Assembly (NCBI GenBank): GCA_963754535.1
Contig: CAVWGG010000027.1
Location: 1-64,000 of the forward strand
From: RPQJ01 sp963754535
GTDB taxonomy: Bacteria > Pseudomonadota > Gammaproteobacteria > Steroidobacterales > Steroidobacteraceae
Direction: 5' to 3'
Length of the DNA: 64,000 nucleotides
Shown here: piece after piece, positions 8,227-16,626 of the stretch
How the letters are laid out: each line of letters begins with the position of its first letter
Position numbering within the stretch: position 1 is the stretch's first letter
Translations under genes and position numbers: made by a program
The notes under the pieces: generated by a model
Database searches by the model: none
The model's input: only the letters and a program-made list of their open reading frames with translations
Told to the model about the DNA's origin: nothing

Positions 8227-9831
8227 CTACGATTCGAGGCCCTGGGCCTCGAGGTATTCGTCGTAGGTGCCGGTGAAGTCGGTGATGCTGCCGTCGGGCT
8301 TCAGCTCGATCATGCGGTTGGCGAGGCCGCCCACGAACTCGCGATCGTGGGACACGAAGATCAGCGTGCCCGGGTACTTCTCGAGCCCGATCTGCAGGGA
8401 CTCGATCGTTTCCATGTCCATGTGGTTGGTCGGCTCGTCCATCAACATGACGTTGGGCCGCGTCAGCATCATCTTGCCGTACATCATGCGGCCCTTCTCG
8501 CCGCCCGAGAGCACCTTGACCTGCTTCTTGGTCTCGTCGCCCGAGAACAGCAGGCGTCCGAGCGTGGCGCGCACGATCTGCTCGTCGTCGGCCTTGCCGG
8601 TCCAGGTGGACATCCAGGTGAGCAGGTCCGTCTTCTGTTCGAACTCCGCGCTCGGATCCTGCGGCATGTAGCCAACCTGCGCGTTCTCGACCCAGGTGAT
8701 GGTGCCGGCCGTCGGCGTCAGGTCGCCGGCGAGGCAGCGCATCAGCGTGGTCTTGCCGATGCCGTTCGGGCCGATGATCGCGACGCGCTGCTCGGCCTCG
8801 ATCGTGAACTTGAGCTTGGTGAAGATGTCCTGGTCGGCGCCCGGGTACCGGAAGGTCAGGCCGTCGACGGTCACCGCCGAACGATAGAGCTTCTTGGCCT
8901 GCTCGAAGCGGATGTACGGGTTCTGCCGCGACGACGGACGGATTTCCTCGATCTTGATCTTCTCTAGCTGGCGCTTGCGCGACGTCGCCTGCCGCGCCTT
9001 CGAGGCATTGGCCGAGAAGCGGCGCACGAACTCCTGCAGGTCCGAGATCTGTGCCTTGGCCTTCGCGTTCGACGCCTCGACGCGCTGGCGCGCCTGCACC
9101 GACGCGAGCATGAAATCGTCGTAGTTGCCCGGGTAGATCTTCAGCTGCTGGTAGTCGAGGTCGGCGATGTGCGTGCACACCTGGTTCAGGAAGTGCCGGT
9201 CGTGGCTGATGATGATCATGGTCGCGTCGTACGCGTTGATCGTGCGCTCGAGCCAGCCGATCGAATGGATGTCGAGGTTGTTGGTCGGTTCGTCGAGCAG
9301 CAGCACGTCCGGCCGTGAAAACAGCGCCTGCGCGAGCAGCACGCGCAGCTTCAGGCCCGGCGGGATCTCGCGCATCGGCAGGTTGTGCCTGGACTCGTCG
9401 ATGCCCGCGTCGATCAGGATCGCGCCCGCCCGGGCTTCCGCCGTGTAGCCGTCGTATTCGGCGACCTTGCCTTCGAGCTCGGCCGCGCGCATGTAGTCGT
9501 CGTCGGTCGCTTCCGGGTTGGCGTAGATCAAGTCGCGCTCGCGCATGGCCTTCCACATCTCGGCGTGGCCCTGCATCACGACGTCGAGCACGCGCTCGTC
9601 TTCGTAGGCGAACTGGTTCTGGTTGAGCTTGCCCATGCGCATGCCGGTCTGCAGCACGACGTCGCCGGAGCTCGGCTCCAGTTCGCCGCCGAGGATCTTC
9701 ATGAGCGTGGACTTGCCGCTGCCGTTGGCGCCGATGAGCCCGTAGCGATTGCCATCGCTGAACTTGACGGAGACGTGCTCGAACAGCGGTTTCGCTTCGA
9801 ACTGGATCGAGAGATTGGTCGTGGAAAGCAT
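8227..9831 (-). CDS. ybiT: ABC-F family ATPase, YbiT-like
   Basis: The 534-residue protein has two ABC ATPase domains and no membrane segments, as in ABC-F translation factors that act at the ribosomal E site. Walker A motifs are GANGSGKST (about residue 35) and GPNGIGKTT (second domain). Walker B motifs are VLLLDEPTNNLD and VMLMDEPTNHMD. The second signature is LSGGEKGRM, while the first is degenerate (PPGLKLRVLLAQAL), as in YbiT. The linker SRFSANASKARQATSRKRQ is also characteristic. From memory it resembles E. coli YbiT over its whole length. Its start overlaps the stop of the upstream yaiI-like gene (TGATG), so translation is coupled. Confidence 0.93.
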   Translation of the reverse strand: MLSTTNLSIQFEAKPLFEHVSVKFSDGNRYGLIGANGSGKSTLMKILGGELEPSSGDVVLQTGMRMGKLNQNQFAYEDERVLDVVMQGHAEMWKAMRERDLIYANPEATDDDYMRAAELEGKVAEYDGYTAEARAGAILIDAGIDESRHNLPMREIPPGLKLRVLLAQALFSRPDVLLLDEPTNNLDIHSIGWLERTINAYDATMIIISHDRHFLNQVCTHIADLDYQQLKIYPGNYDDFMLASVQARQRVEASNAKAKAQISDLQEFVRRFSANASKARQATSRKRQLEKIKIEEIRPSSRQNPYIRFEQAKKLYRSAVTVDGLTFRYPGADQDIFTKLKFTIEAEQRVAIIGPNGIGKTTLMRCLAGDLTPTAGTITWVENAQVGYMPQDPSAEFEQKTDLLTWMSTWTGKADDEQIVRATLGRLLFSGDETKKQVKVLSGGEKGRMMYGKMMLTRPNVMLMDEPTNHMDMETIESLQIGLEKYPGTLIFVSHDREFVGGLANRMIELKPDGSITDFTGTYDEYLEAQGLES

Positions 9832-10334
9832 CAGGGCGCCATGGCAGGAGGAATGACGGACGCAGCAACGCTGCCGGCTCGCTGGCGCTTGGCCTCGCGG
9901 ACGGCGAGCTCGAGCGCCTCGAGAAAGCGGGAACGATCACGCGGGCCAAACGGCGGCGGACCACCGCCCACGCCGTACGCCCGCAGGTCGGACATCAACT
10001 CCCGGGTGGCCAGCGCATTGCCGATGTTGTCGGCGGTGAACGGCTTGCCAGCGGGGCCCAGCACCCATGCTCCTTTCTTGAGGCAGCGCGAGGCGAGCGG
10101 AATGTCGGCAGTGACGACCACGTCGGCGGCTGCGACCTGCTCGACGATCCAGTCGTCGGCGGCGTCGAACGCGCCGGTGACCACCTGCATGCGCACGCGC
10201 GGTGCGCGGGGCAGCTGCAGCCAGGCATTGGCGACGAAGGTGACGGGCAGCCCGTGACGCTCGGCGACCTTCACGGCCTCCGGCTTGACGGGACAGGCGT
10301 CGGCATCGACGTACACGTGGGGGTCGGTCTGCAT
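9831..10334 (-). CDS. YaiI/YqxD family protein (DUF188)
   Basis: The 167-residue protein begins with VYVDADACPVKPE, the acidic signature of the YaiI/YqxD (DUF188) family, which has a PIN/NYN-like fold; ADDWIVEQVAAADVVVTADI and LASRCLKKGAWVLGPAG are the other conserved blocks. The family is uncharacterised but presumed to be a metal-dependent nuclease-like protein. It is transcribed with the ABC-F gene, the stop and start overlapping by one base. Confidence 0.88.
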   Translation of the reverse strand: MQTDPHVYVDADACPVKPEAVKVAERHGLPVTFVANAWLQLPRAPRVRMQVVTGAFDAADDWIVEQVAAADVVVTADIPLASRCLKKGAWVLGPAGKPFTADNIGNALATRELMSDLRAYGVGGGPPPFGPRDRSRFLEALELAVREAKRQRAGSVAASVIPPAMAP

Positions 10335-10464
10335 GGGGTCGCGCAGTTTAGCCGCTCGCGACCCCGCCGGGGCGGCGATGCGCCGGGCGCGGACTCCAGG
10401 GTTGTAATCGATTGCAAATCAACCAGTTATGGACACCCTGCCGGACAGGACGCATGCTTCACCC

Positions 10465-10725
10465 ATGCCACTCACGCTCATCGACACGGTCGGCTTCGCT
10501 GCCGGCGCCCTGACGACCGCCGCATTCGTGCCGCAGGTCCTGAAGTCCTGGCAGACGCGCGACCTGAGCGGCGTCTCGCTGCGCATGTACGGCCTGTTCA
10601 CCATGGGGGTCGCGTTGTGGCTGGCCTACGGGCTCATGGTGGTGAGCTGGCCCGTCATCGTCTGCAATGCCATCACGCTGGTGCTGGCGGGCGGCGTGCT
10701 GACCCTGAAGATCAGGCATCGCTGA
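10465..10725 (+). CDS. SemiSWEET-type sugar transporter
   Basis: The 86-residue, three-helix protein has the PQ-loop signature FVPQVLKSWQTRDLSGVS in helix 1, diagnostic of bacterial SemiSWEETs (MtN3/saliva fold), which dimerise to carry sugars by facilitated diffusion. I chose the Met at 10465 (MPLTLID); an ATG at 10429 would add a 12-residue polar extension. The transported substrate is unknown. The 130 bases upstream separate it from the divergent yaiI gene and hold no other feature. Confidence 0.85.
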   Translation: MPLTLIDTVGFAAGALTTAAFVPQVLKSWQTRDLSGVSLRMYGLFTMGVALWLAYGLMVVSWPVIVCNAITLVLAGGVLTLKIRHR

Positions 10726-10737
10726 CCGCGGCGACGA

Positions 10738-11082
10738 CTAGACCGCGGCCGTCACCTGGATCTCGACCTTGTACTGCGGCGCCGCGAGCTTCGCCTCGAC
10801 CGTGGCACGTGCAGGTGTGTGACCCTGCGGCACCCAGGCGTCCCACGCCGCATTCATCCGCGCGAACGTGCCGATGTCGGCAAGGTAAATCGTGGCCGAC
10901 AGGATGCGGGTCTTGTCGCTCCCCGCCGCGGCCAGCAGCTTGTCGATGCTCGCCAGGACCTGGCGCGTCTGTCCGGTCACGTCCGCCGCGGGATCGTCGG
11001 CCACCTGGCCGGCGAGATAGACGGTATCGCCGTGCACGACGGCCTGCGACATGCGCGAGCCGGTCTCCAGTCGCTTGATCAT
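10738..11082 (-). CDS. RidA/YjgF-family protein
   Basis: The 114-residue protein shows the RidA fold motifs: VHGDTVYLAGQVADD, then QTRQVLASIDKLLAAAGSDK, and the C-terminal HTPARATVEAKLAAPQYKVE with the conserved Arg that binds the substrate carboxylate. RidA enzymes hydrolyse reactive enamine/imine intermediates from PLP-enzymes; subgroups outside RidA proper have other roles. I start it at 11082; the frame is open to 11181, but that extension is not family-like. It converges with the SemiSWEET gene. Confidence 0.85.
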   Translation of the reverse strand: MIKRLETGSRMSQAVVHGDTVYLAGQVADDPAADVTGQTRQVLASIDKLLAAAGSDKTRILSATIYLADIGTFARMNAAWDAWVPQGHTPARATVEAKLAAPQYKVEIQVTAAV

Positions 11083-11204
11083 TGAATCTGTCTCTCCGCC
11101 CACGGTGGCTTGCTCAGGGAGACGCAAGGATGCCACAGGACCGAGTTCGGGAATGGCGCCGGCGCACGACCCGACCGTCAAGCAGAGACGGTATGCTTGG
11201 CGCG

Positions 11205-11693
11205 ATGTACAGACGACTGCTCAAGGCGCTGCACATGCTCGGCGCCATCGGCTTCATGGGCGGACTGGCGACGTGCCTCGTGCTCGTGGTGAACACGGCC
11301 GTGGAACCCACAGCTTCCTTCGCCTCGATTCGCCACGGCATCGCACTGATCAACAAGTGGCTGCTCACACCATCGCTGCTGGTGGTCCTGGTCAGCGGCC
11401 TGCTGGCGATTGCCGCCTCGGATGCCTACAAGAACGCCGGTTGGGCATGGATGAAGGCCCTGCTGGGCCTCGTCATCTTCGAGGGCACGTTACTCACGGT
11501 CGTCGGCAACGGGCGCAGGGCCGCCGAGCACGCAGCGGCCGCGGCCGCCGGCCAGGCGGATGCGATGACGCAGGTCACCGCGGCCCTGCGTACCGAGTGG
11601 GGAGCATCGTGGCTGATGCTGGGCCTGGGCCTCGTCAACATCGTGCTCGCGGTCTGGCGTCCGCGCTTCAGCCGGAGTCGCGCTACCAGCTGA
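11205..11693 (+). CDS. DUF2269-like integral membrane protein
   Basis: The 162-residue protein has four predicted membrane helices (LKALHMLGAIGFMGGLATCL; LLTPSLLVVLVSGLLAIAA; WMKALLGLVIFEGTLLTVV; SWLMLGLGLVNIVLAVW) and a conserved-looking His in helix 1, reminiscent of DUF2269 or CopD-like membrane proteins. The function is unknown. Met codons at 11193 and 11205 are both possible starts. It converges with bchJ and overlaps its end by 11 bases, marking the edge of the photosynthesis cluster. Confidence 0.65.
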   Translation: MYRRLLKALHMLGAIGFMGGLATCLVLVVNTAVEPTASFASIRHGIALINKWLLTPSLLVVLVSGLLAIAASDAYKNAGWAWMKALLGLVIFEGTLLTVVGNGRRAAEHAAAAAAGQADAMTQVTAALRTEWGASWLMLGLGLVNIVLAVWRPRFSRSRATS

Positions 11694-12357
11694 CCTCGAA
11701 CACACACGCGGCCGCGCCATTTGCCTGGCACTCGGTTTCGGCAACGCGCGCGCTCGTCGCCACGACTTCCCGGAAGATCCGCTCGAACGTCGCTGCGTAA
11801 TAGGCGCAGGCGGGCTCCGAAAAGGCTGCCCCGCGGCAGAGCGGGCAATTGGCGATCGACAGGCGCCAATACACCCTCGACCGACCTCCGCCGCCCGCAC
11901 GCTCGACGTGCTGCCGCTCGAACGTGCCGCTGCCGGCGAACGTCCATGAATGCTTGTCGATCGCTGCCAGCAGCGTGCGCGCCGCCAGGGCCGCGGGCAT
12001 CAGCTTCATCACGCGCTGCGCCGCCGCCGGAATCCGGTGTGCAAGCAGGTACTCACCGGTAAGCAGCCCTGCATGCGCCGAGACTTCCGCCGCATCCGCA
12101 AAGCCGAGCTGCGTCGGCAACGACGTGTAGAGCGCCGTGATCGATCGCTCATCCACCATCGCATCGGGCAGCGTGGAGAGGTGCTCGTACTGGCCGGCGG
12201 CCCGGAAAACGGCCTCGGTTCTCGGCCGGCCGAACCGCTCGTCGAGCGCCTCGATCAGCCGCAAGATCGCGTTGGGCCCGATACGCGCGACGTCGTCGGG
12301 CGCTGCAACTCCCTGGATGCCCGTCGGATTGGCCGCGGCAGGCAAATCCGAACTCAT
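11683..12357 (-). CDS. bchJ: BchJ, divinyl-reductase-associated V4R protein
   Basis: The 224-residue protein matches BchJ: an N-terminal region RIGPNAILRLIEALDERFG and a C-terminal V4R (4-vinyl reductase) domain with NCPLCRGA and CAYYAATFERIFRE. BchJ was named a 4-vinyl protochlorophyllide reductase, but later work on BciA/BciB suggests it acts as an accessory or substrate-carrier protein. It follows bchE by three bases, the usual bchE-bchJ arrangement, and is presumably co-transcribed. No bciA or bciB homologue is seen in the window. Confidence 0.9.
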   Translation of the reverse strand: MSSDLPAAANPTGIQGVAAPDDVARIGPNAILRLIEALDERFGRPRTEAVFRAAGQYEHLSTLPDAMVDERSITALYTSLPTQLGFADAAEVSAHAGLLTGEYLLAHRIPAAAQRVMKLMPAALAARTLLAAIDKHSWTFAGSGTFERQHVERAGGGGRSRVYWRLSIANCPLCRGAAFSEPACAYYAATFERIFREVVATSARVAETECQANGAAACVFEVSW

Positions 12358-12360
12358 GAC

Positions 12361-13995
12361 CTAGCGTTCAACTAGCGCCGCCTCGCCAGCCGCTTCGGCA
12401 AACTGCTGGTCGCCGCCGCCACAGGCCATCACCTTCACGGGCACCCTGACCGGCTTGCGGCCCTTGTAGTCGACGTCGGCCTCGAGGTCCGGATGCTCGA
12501 CCTTCAACTGCGCGATCTGCGCGGCATTGAGCACCTTGGTTTCGTCGAAACCCATGTCCCACTGCGCGTTCATGCCGTTGAACTTGAGTCGCTCGAGGTC
12601 GTAGAACTTCTTGGTCCAGGTGGTCTTGGCAAACGCCTTGAGGCAACCCATCAGGTACTTGCGCTTGAAGCTGTCCCGCGTCCACGGGTACTCGAGGAAG
12701 CTCTTGCGCATGTAGAAGCGCGCGTAGTTCTTCATCACGCCCTTCAGCACCTCGTCGCGGGTCATGCCCTCGGGCTGGATGATCGGCGTCACGAAGTTGT
12801 ACTTGGCGTAGTCGCGCACCTCGACCTTGTCGCCGAGTTCCTCGAAGAGTTCGGCGAACGGCCACGGCGTGTACATGTTCCAGTTGGCCATGTCCGGCTT
12901 CCAGTCCTGCGCCAGCCGGTAGGTTTCCTCGATCGTTTCCTTCGTCTCGTTCTCGAGTCCCATGATGAACTGGGCCTCGGCCACCATGCCGGCGTCCTTG
13001 ATCAGCTTGATCGCCAGCTTGTTCTGCTCGATCGTCGTCTCCTTGCGGAAGCGGTCGAGCTTCAGTTGCGCGGCCGCCTCGGTGCCGAGCGAGATATGCA
13101 CCAGCCCCGCCCTGCGGAACATCGGCAGCAGGTCACGGTCGCGCAGGATGTCGGTGACGCGGGTGTTGATGCCCCACCTCACGCCGAGGTCGCGCTTGAT
13201 GAGTTCTTCGCACAGCGCGATGAACTTGCGGCGATTGATCGTGGGCTCCTCGTCCGCCAGGATGAAGAAGCCGACGTTGAACTGCTTCACCAGCACTTCG
13301 ATTTCGTCGACGAACTTGACCGGGTTGCGCGTGCGGTACTTGCGCCAGAACTTCCACTGCGAGCAGAAGCGGCACGTGAACGGGCAGCCGCGCGCGAAGT
13401 TCGGCACCGCGACACGGCAGCCCAGCGGGATGTAGATGTACTTGTCCCACTCGAGCAGCGACCAGTCGGGCGTCAGCGCGTCGAGATCCTTGATCACCGG
13501 CCGCGCCGGCGTGGCGACGAGCTTGCCGTCCTCGAGGAAAGCGATGCCGCGGATCTCGCGGCGCTGTGCCTTGTCCGTGCCGTCGCGGATCGCCTGCATC
13601 AACTCGACGGCAATCTCTTCACCCTCACCGCGCACGATGTAGTCAATCCACGGCGCTTCGGCGAGCACCTGCGCGTACATGAACGTCGGATGGATTCCGC
13701 CGAGCACGGTGACGCAACCCGGCATTTCCCGCTTCGCGATCTCCAGCGTCTTCTGCGCCTGGTAGATCATCGGCGTGATCGCCGTCGCGAGCACGACGTC
13801 GGGTGCATTCGCGCGAATCAGCTCCGCGAGCTTCTCGTCGGAAATGTCGTTCGTCATCGCGTCGACGAAACGCACGTTGATGATGCCCGCGTGCTTCAGC
13901 GCGCCACCGATGTAGGCGACCCATCCCGGCGGCCAGTTGCCCGCGATCTCCGCTCCGCCGCAGTGATAGTTCGGCTGGATCATCAGTACGCGCAT
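12361..13995 (-). CDS. bchE: BchE, anaerobic Mg-protoporphyrin monomethyl ester cyclase
   Basis: The 544-residue radical-SAM enzyme forms the isocyclic E ring of bacteriochlorophyll without oxygen, taking the oxygen atom from water. An N-terminal cobalamin-binding-like domain (MRVLMIQPNYHCGGAEIAGN; TVLGGIHPTFMYAQ) precedes a radical-SAM core with the cluster motif CPFTCRFC (Cys204, Cys208, Cys211). I chose ATG at 13995, the canonical BchE start, although the frame is open to 14346. It is divergent from an alpha/beta hydrolase, with a PpsR-like palindrome between them. The window also encodes AcsF, so the cell has cyclases for both oxic and anoxic conditions. Confidence 0.96.
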   Translation of the reverse strand: MRVLMIQPNYHCGGAEIAGNWPPGWVAYIGGALKHAGIINVRFVDAMTNDISDEKLAELIRANAPDVVLATAITPMIYQAQKTLEIAKREMPGCVTVLGGIHPTFMYAQVLAEAPWIDYIVRGEGEEIAVELMQAIRDGTDKAQRREIRGIAFLEDGKLVATPARPVIKDLDALTPDWSLLEWDKYIYIPLGCRVAVPNFARGCPFTCRFCSQWKFWRKYRTRNPVKFVDEIEVLVKQFNVGFFILADEEPTINRRKFIALCEELIKRDLGVRWGINTRVTDILRDRDLLPMFRRAGLVHISLGTEAAAQLKLDRFRKETTIEQNKLAIKLIKDAGMVAEAQFIMGLENETKETIEETYRLAQDWKPDMANWNMYTPWPFAELFEELGDKVEVRDYAKYNFVTPIIQPEGMTRDEVLKGVMKNYARFYMRKSFLEYPWTRDSFKRKYLMGCLKAFAKTTWTKKFYDLERLKFNGMNAQWDMGFDETKVLNAAQIAQLKVEHPDLEADVDYKGRKPVRVPVKVMACGGGDQQFAEAAGEAALVER

Positions 13996-14048
13996 GAGTG
14001 ACTCCCCTGCTTGGCTCGCGTGCGTCGAAATCTCTCGGCAGCGCACGC

Positions 14049-14066
14049 TGTACGATAAAATGGACG
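14049..14066. promoter_or_regulatory. Candidate PpsR/CrtJ site between bchE and the hydrolase gene
   Basis: The sequence TGT-N12-ACG (TGTACGATAAAATGGACG) differs by one base from the PpsR/CrtJ consensus TGT-N12-ACA. It lies 54 bases upstream of bchE and 30 bases upstream of the divergent hydrolase gene, and covers a TAAAAT hexamer that could be the hydrolase -10. Single imperfect site, so moderate confidence only. Confidence 0.4.
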
Positions 14067-14095
14067 GATTATGTGTCGCGCTGGAGTTGACGTTA

Positions 14096-14938
14096 ATGGT
14101 CCAGGCACTGCAGGACAAGACGCGAAACACGCTTCTTCGGCATCTACTTAATGTCGCTGTATTCGTGCTGATCGTTGCGTCCGCGGCACAGTCACGCACG
14201 CTGCCCATGACGCTCGACGGCCAGGAGACGCGCGTCGACGTCACGGCACCCACGGCCAATGGCGCGCTCTTCTCATTCCGGGGCGCAGTGATCCTCGCCC
14301 ACGGTTTCACGCGCACCCGGGAGACGATGGCGGGCCATGCGGTCACGCTCGCGCGGGATGGTTACTGGGTCGTCGTGCCCGACCTGCCGTACGTCTTCGA
14401 TTCGCGCGACAACGCCGTCGCCTTGCGCGATCTCATCCAGCAACTGCGGCACGGCGATGCCGGCGAACCGCTCGATCGTTTCGTGCTCGTGGGGTTTTCG
14501 GCCGGCGGCCTGTCGGCACTGCTTGCCGCAGATGCGCCGGGCGTCGTGGGGTATGTCGGCCTCGATCCGTTCGATCGGCCGGGTGGCGTCGGCCTCGAGG
14601 CTGCACGCAGGCTCGCGGTCCCGGCATTCCTGTTGCGCGGGCCATCCGCGGGCTGCAACGCGTATTCGATCGCCGAGCCCTGGGTGAAGGCGCTGCCGAA
14701 CCTGGTCGAAGACCGCCAGTTCGCCGCGGCGAGTCACTGCGACTTCGAAGCGCCGACGGATCGCCTGTGCAGGTTCGCGTGCGGCGACACGAATCCAGGG
14801 AACCAGGCGGCGGTCAGTGAGTTTCTGCGCAGGTCGGTGCGGCGCGCGATGCCGCCCGATTCACGGGCGGGCAGTATTGCGCGGCCAGCGCAGGGCCAGG
14901 TCCGCGAGGTGCCCGACGAGTCCCAGCGCCAGCCATGA
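14096..14938 (+). CDS. Exported alpha/beta hydrolase next to bchE (chlorophyllase-like?)
   Basis: The 280-residue protein has an N-terminal hydrophobic export signal (LLNVAVFVLIVASAAQS) and an alpha/beta-hydrolase core. ILAHGFTRTRETMAGHA is the oxyanion strand-loop, VGFSAGGLSALLAA has the nucleophile Ser in GFSAG, YVGLDPFDRPGG is a likely Asp region, and AASHCDFEAPTDRLC holds a likely catalytic His. The last motif and the overall layout recall chlorophyllase-type hydrolases, which remove phytol from chlorophyll; that link is my inference. I chose ATG 14096 because GGAG lies nine bases upstream; an ATG at 14060 would add 12 residues. The C-terminal 26 codons overlap the convergent gene at 14861-15142. 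Confidence 0.72.
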   Translation: MVQALQDKTRNTLLRHLLNVAVFVLIVASAAQSRTLPMTLDGQETRVDVTAPTANGALFSFRGAVILAHGFTRTRETMAGHAVTLARDGYWVVVPDLPYVFDSRDNAVALRDLIQQLRHGDAGEPLDRFVLVGFSAGGLSALLAADAPGVVGYVGLDPFDRPGGVGLEAARRLAVPAFLLRGPSAGCNAYSIAEPWVKALPNLVEDRQFAAASHCDFEAPTDRLCRFACGDTNPGNQAAVSEFLRRSVRRAMPPDSRAGSIARPAQGQVREVPDESQRQP

Positions 14939-15142
14939 ACCGATGGCAGGCGCGCCTGCCCCGGTGAGCGACGCCCTGAGCGCAAGCATCAGGAAAGCGC
15001 CTGCAAACAGGTTGGGCCACAGGCGCACCGGCGCGATGCCGCGGCCGGTCAGGTAATACAGCACTGCAAGCGCGATGGCTTCGACGACCATCAGCCCCAG
15101 GATCAGGTCGATGACCCGCCCACCGTCGAACAGTGCTTCCAC
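14861..15142 (-). CDS. Small three-helix membrane protein downstream of bchP
   Basis: The 93-residue protein has three hydrophobic segments (VIDLILGLMVVEAIALAVLYYL; LFAGAFLMLALRASLTGAG; IGSWLALGLVGHLADLAL). I do not recognise the family. It lies at the end of the bchG-transporter-bchP transcription unit, 45 bases after another small gene. Its 3' end overlaps the convergent hydrolase gene by 78 bases, which is unusual and makes one of the two ends uncertain. A role in pigment-protein assembly is possible from position only. Confidence 0.6.
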   Translation of the reverse strand: MEALFDGGRVIDLILGLMVVEAIALAVLYYLTGRGIAPVRLWPNLFAGAFLMLALRASLTGAGAPAIGSWLALGLVGHLADLALRWPRNTARP

Positions 15143-15187
15143 GCCGTTGCAGCGTCCGCGCAGGCCGGGCCCTGCGAACGCTCTCCG

Positions 15188-15379
15188 TCAGAGGTCGAAG
15201 CGGCCGAACGCGGCGTCCAGCGTGCGATCGAAGAATGTCCGCACGCGCTCCACCAGCGAAGTCTTGCGTCGCGTCGTCGTCGCGCGCATCGGCGCGGCAT
15301 TGGCGACCGGCGTCCGCGAATAGGCGGCGTGGCCGTTGGCTGGCGGAGATACGGCGGACCTGCGCATCGTTCCCATCAT
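15188..15379 (-). CDS. Small hypothetical protein downstream of bchP
   Basis: The 63-residue, Arg/Ala-rich protein has a disordered-looking N-terminal half and an amphipathic C-terminal helix (SLVERVRTFFDRTLDAAFGR). It is not recognised. The start at 15379 is supported by a strong ribosome-binding site (GGGGAG) on the minus strand. The frame is open to 15544 but overlaps bchP there, so the shorter form is preferred. It is the fourth gene of the bchG operon. Confidence 0.55.
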   Translation of the reverse strand: MMGTMRRSAVSPPANGHAAYSRTPVANAAPMRATTTRRKTSLVERVRTFFDRTLDAAFGRFDL

Positions 15380-15438
15380 GTCTGTTCTCCCCTCTCTCTG
15401 CGTTGCGTAAGCGGTGTCGTTGTCGGATCGAGTCGTCG

Positions 15439-16626
15439 TCAGGTGCGGGCCATGCCCACGAGGTGGGCCAGGTCCTTGCAGAAAACGCGCACGTGCGCCA
15501 GCGGCCGGGACCGGACCAGTTCCTTGTGCATGTAGGACTGCCACGTGAGCTGCTGCACGTCGGGGTCCTTGCAGATCTTCACGAACTGCTCGCGCCGGCG
15601 GTCGCTCGTGTACCAGAAGCGCTGCAGCAAACCGAGCACCCAGAACACGCGCCCATGCGCCTGCATGAAGCGTTGGCGGGCCGTTCGCAGCTGCCGCGCA
15701 TCGCCGGTCGCGAGGAAAGCCTCGACTGAATCCGCCGCGAGCCGGCCGCCCGTCATCGCGTAGAAGATCCCCTCGCCCGAGGCAGGCGCCACGACGCCCG
15801 CGGCATCGCCCGCCAGCAGGACGTCACGTCCGTTGTCCCAGCGCGGCAGGGGCTTGAGCGGAATCGGGGCCCCTTCGCGCCGCACGGTCTCCACTTCATC
15901 GAGGCCAGTGGACGCGCGGAGCGCGCCAACCGCCTTGCGCAGCGAGAATCCCTTGTTGGCACTGCCGACGCCGATGCTCACCGTGTCACCGTGCGGAAAG
16001 ATCCACGCGTAGAAGTCCGGCGACAGCCTGCCCTGGTAATAGACGTCGCAACGAGTTGCGTCGTAGTCGGCGCGGCCGGCAGCCGGCGCACGCACGATCT
16101 CGTGGTACGCGGCGACGTAGCGGATCTTGTCGGCGCCCGGGATGCACTGGTCGGCGACAGCGGAGTTGGCGCCGTCGGCGCCGATGACGGCGCGCGCCTT
16201 TACCTGGCGCTCACCGTCCGGCGTCCGGTAATGCACGATCGCAATGCCTGCCGCATCGCGCGTGACCCGCAGGAAGGTCCCCGTGGCACGCGTCGCGCCG
16301 CTCAACGCCGCGCGCTCACGCAGCCACTCATCGAACGTGGCGCGATCGACCATGCCGACGTAGCCGCCGTCGATCGGCATGTCCACGCGCCGATCGGCCG
16401 GTGAAATCATTCGCGCCGAGCTGATGCGGGCCACGATCAGCGAATCCGGGATGTCAAAATCCTTCACCAGCCGGGGCGGAATGGCGCCGCCACACGGCTT
16501 GATGCGACCGGCGCGGTCGAGCAGCAGCACGCTGCGGCCCATCCGCGCGAGGTCGTTCGCCGCGGTCGAACCCGAGGGCCCGCCACCGACGACGACGGCA
16601 TCGAACGTTTGCGTGGTGTCGGTCAT
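15439..16626 (-). CDS. bchP: BchP, geranylgeranyl-bacteriochlorophyll reductase
   Basis: The 395-residue FAD enzyme reduces the geranylgeranyl tail of bacteriochlorophyll to phytyl in three NADPH-dependent steps at the membrane. DAVVVGGGPSGSTAANDLAR is the N-terminal dinucleotide fold, IKPCGGAIPPRLVKDFDIP the family-specific block with the conserved Cys, and VLLAGDAAGVVAPASGEGI the second FAD motif. The ATG at 16626 overlaps the stop of the upstream BCD-family transporter by four bases (ATGA). It is part of the bchG operon; idi, which often follows bchP, is absent. Confidence 0.95.
   Translation of the reverse strand: MTDTTQTFDAVVVGGGPSGSTAANDLARMGRSVLLLDRAGRIKPCGGAIPPRLVKDFDIPDSLIVARISSARMISPADRRVDMPIDGGYVGMVDRATFDEWLRERAALSGATRATGTFLRVTRDAAGIAIVHYRTPDGERQVKARAVIGADGANSAVADQCIPGADKIRYVAAYHEIVRAPAAGRADYDATRCDVYYQGRLSPDFYAWIFPHGDTVSIGVGSANKGFSLRKAVGALRASTGLDEVETVRREGAPIPLKPLPRWDNGRDVLLAGDAAGVVAPASGEGIFYAMTGGRLAADSVEAFLATGDARQLRTARQRFMQAHGRVFWVLGLLQRFWYTSDRRREQFVKICKDPDVQQLTWQSYMHKELVRSRPLAHVRVFCKDLAHLVGMART

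Noticed and set aside
12493..14001. Long open frame antisense to bchE
   Set aside because: Composition is that of a reverse-complement shadow (rich in His, Arg, Leu, Asp) with no motif; bchE is unambiguous.
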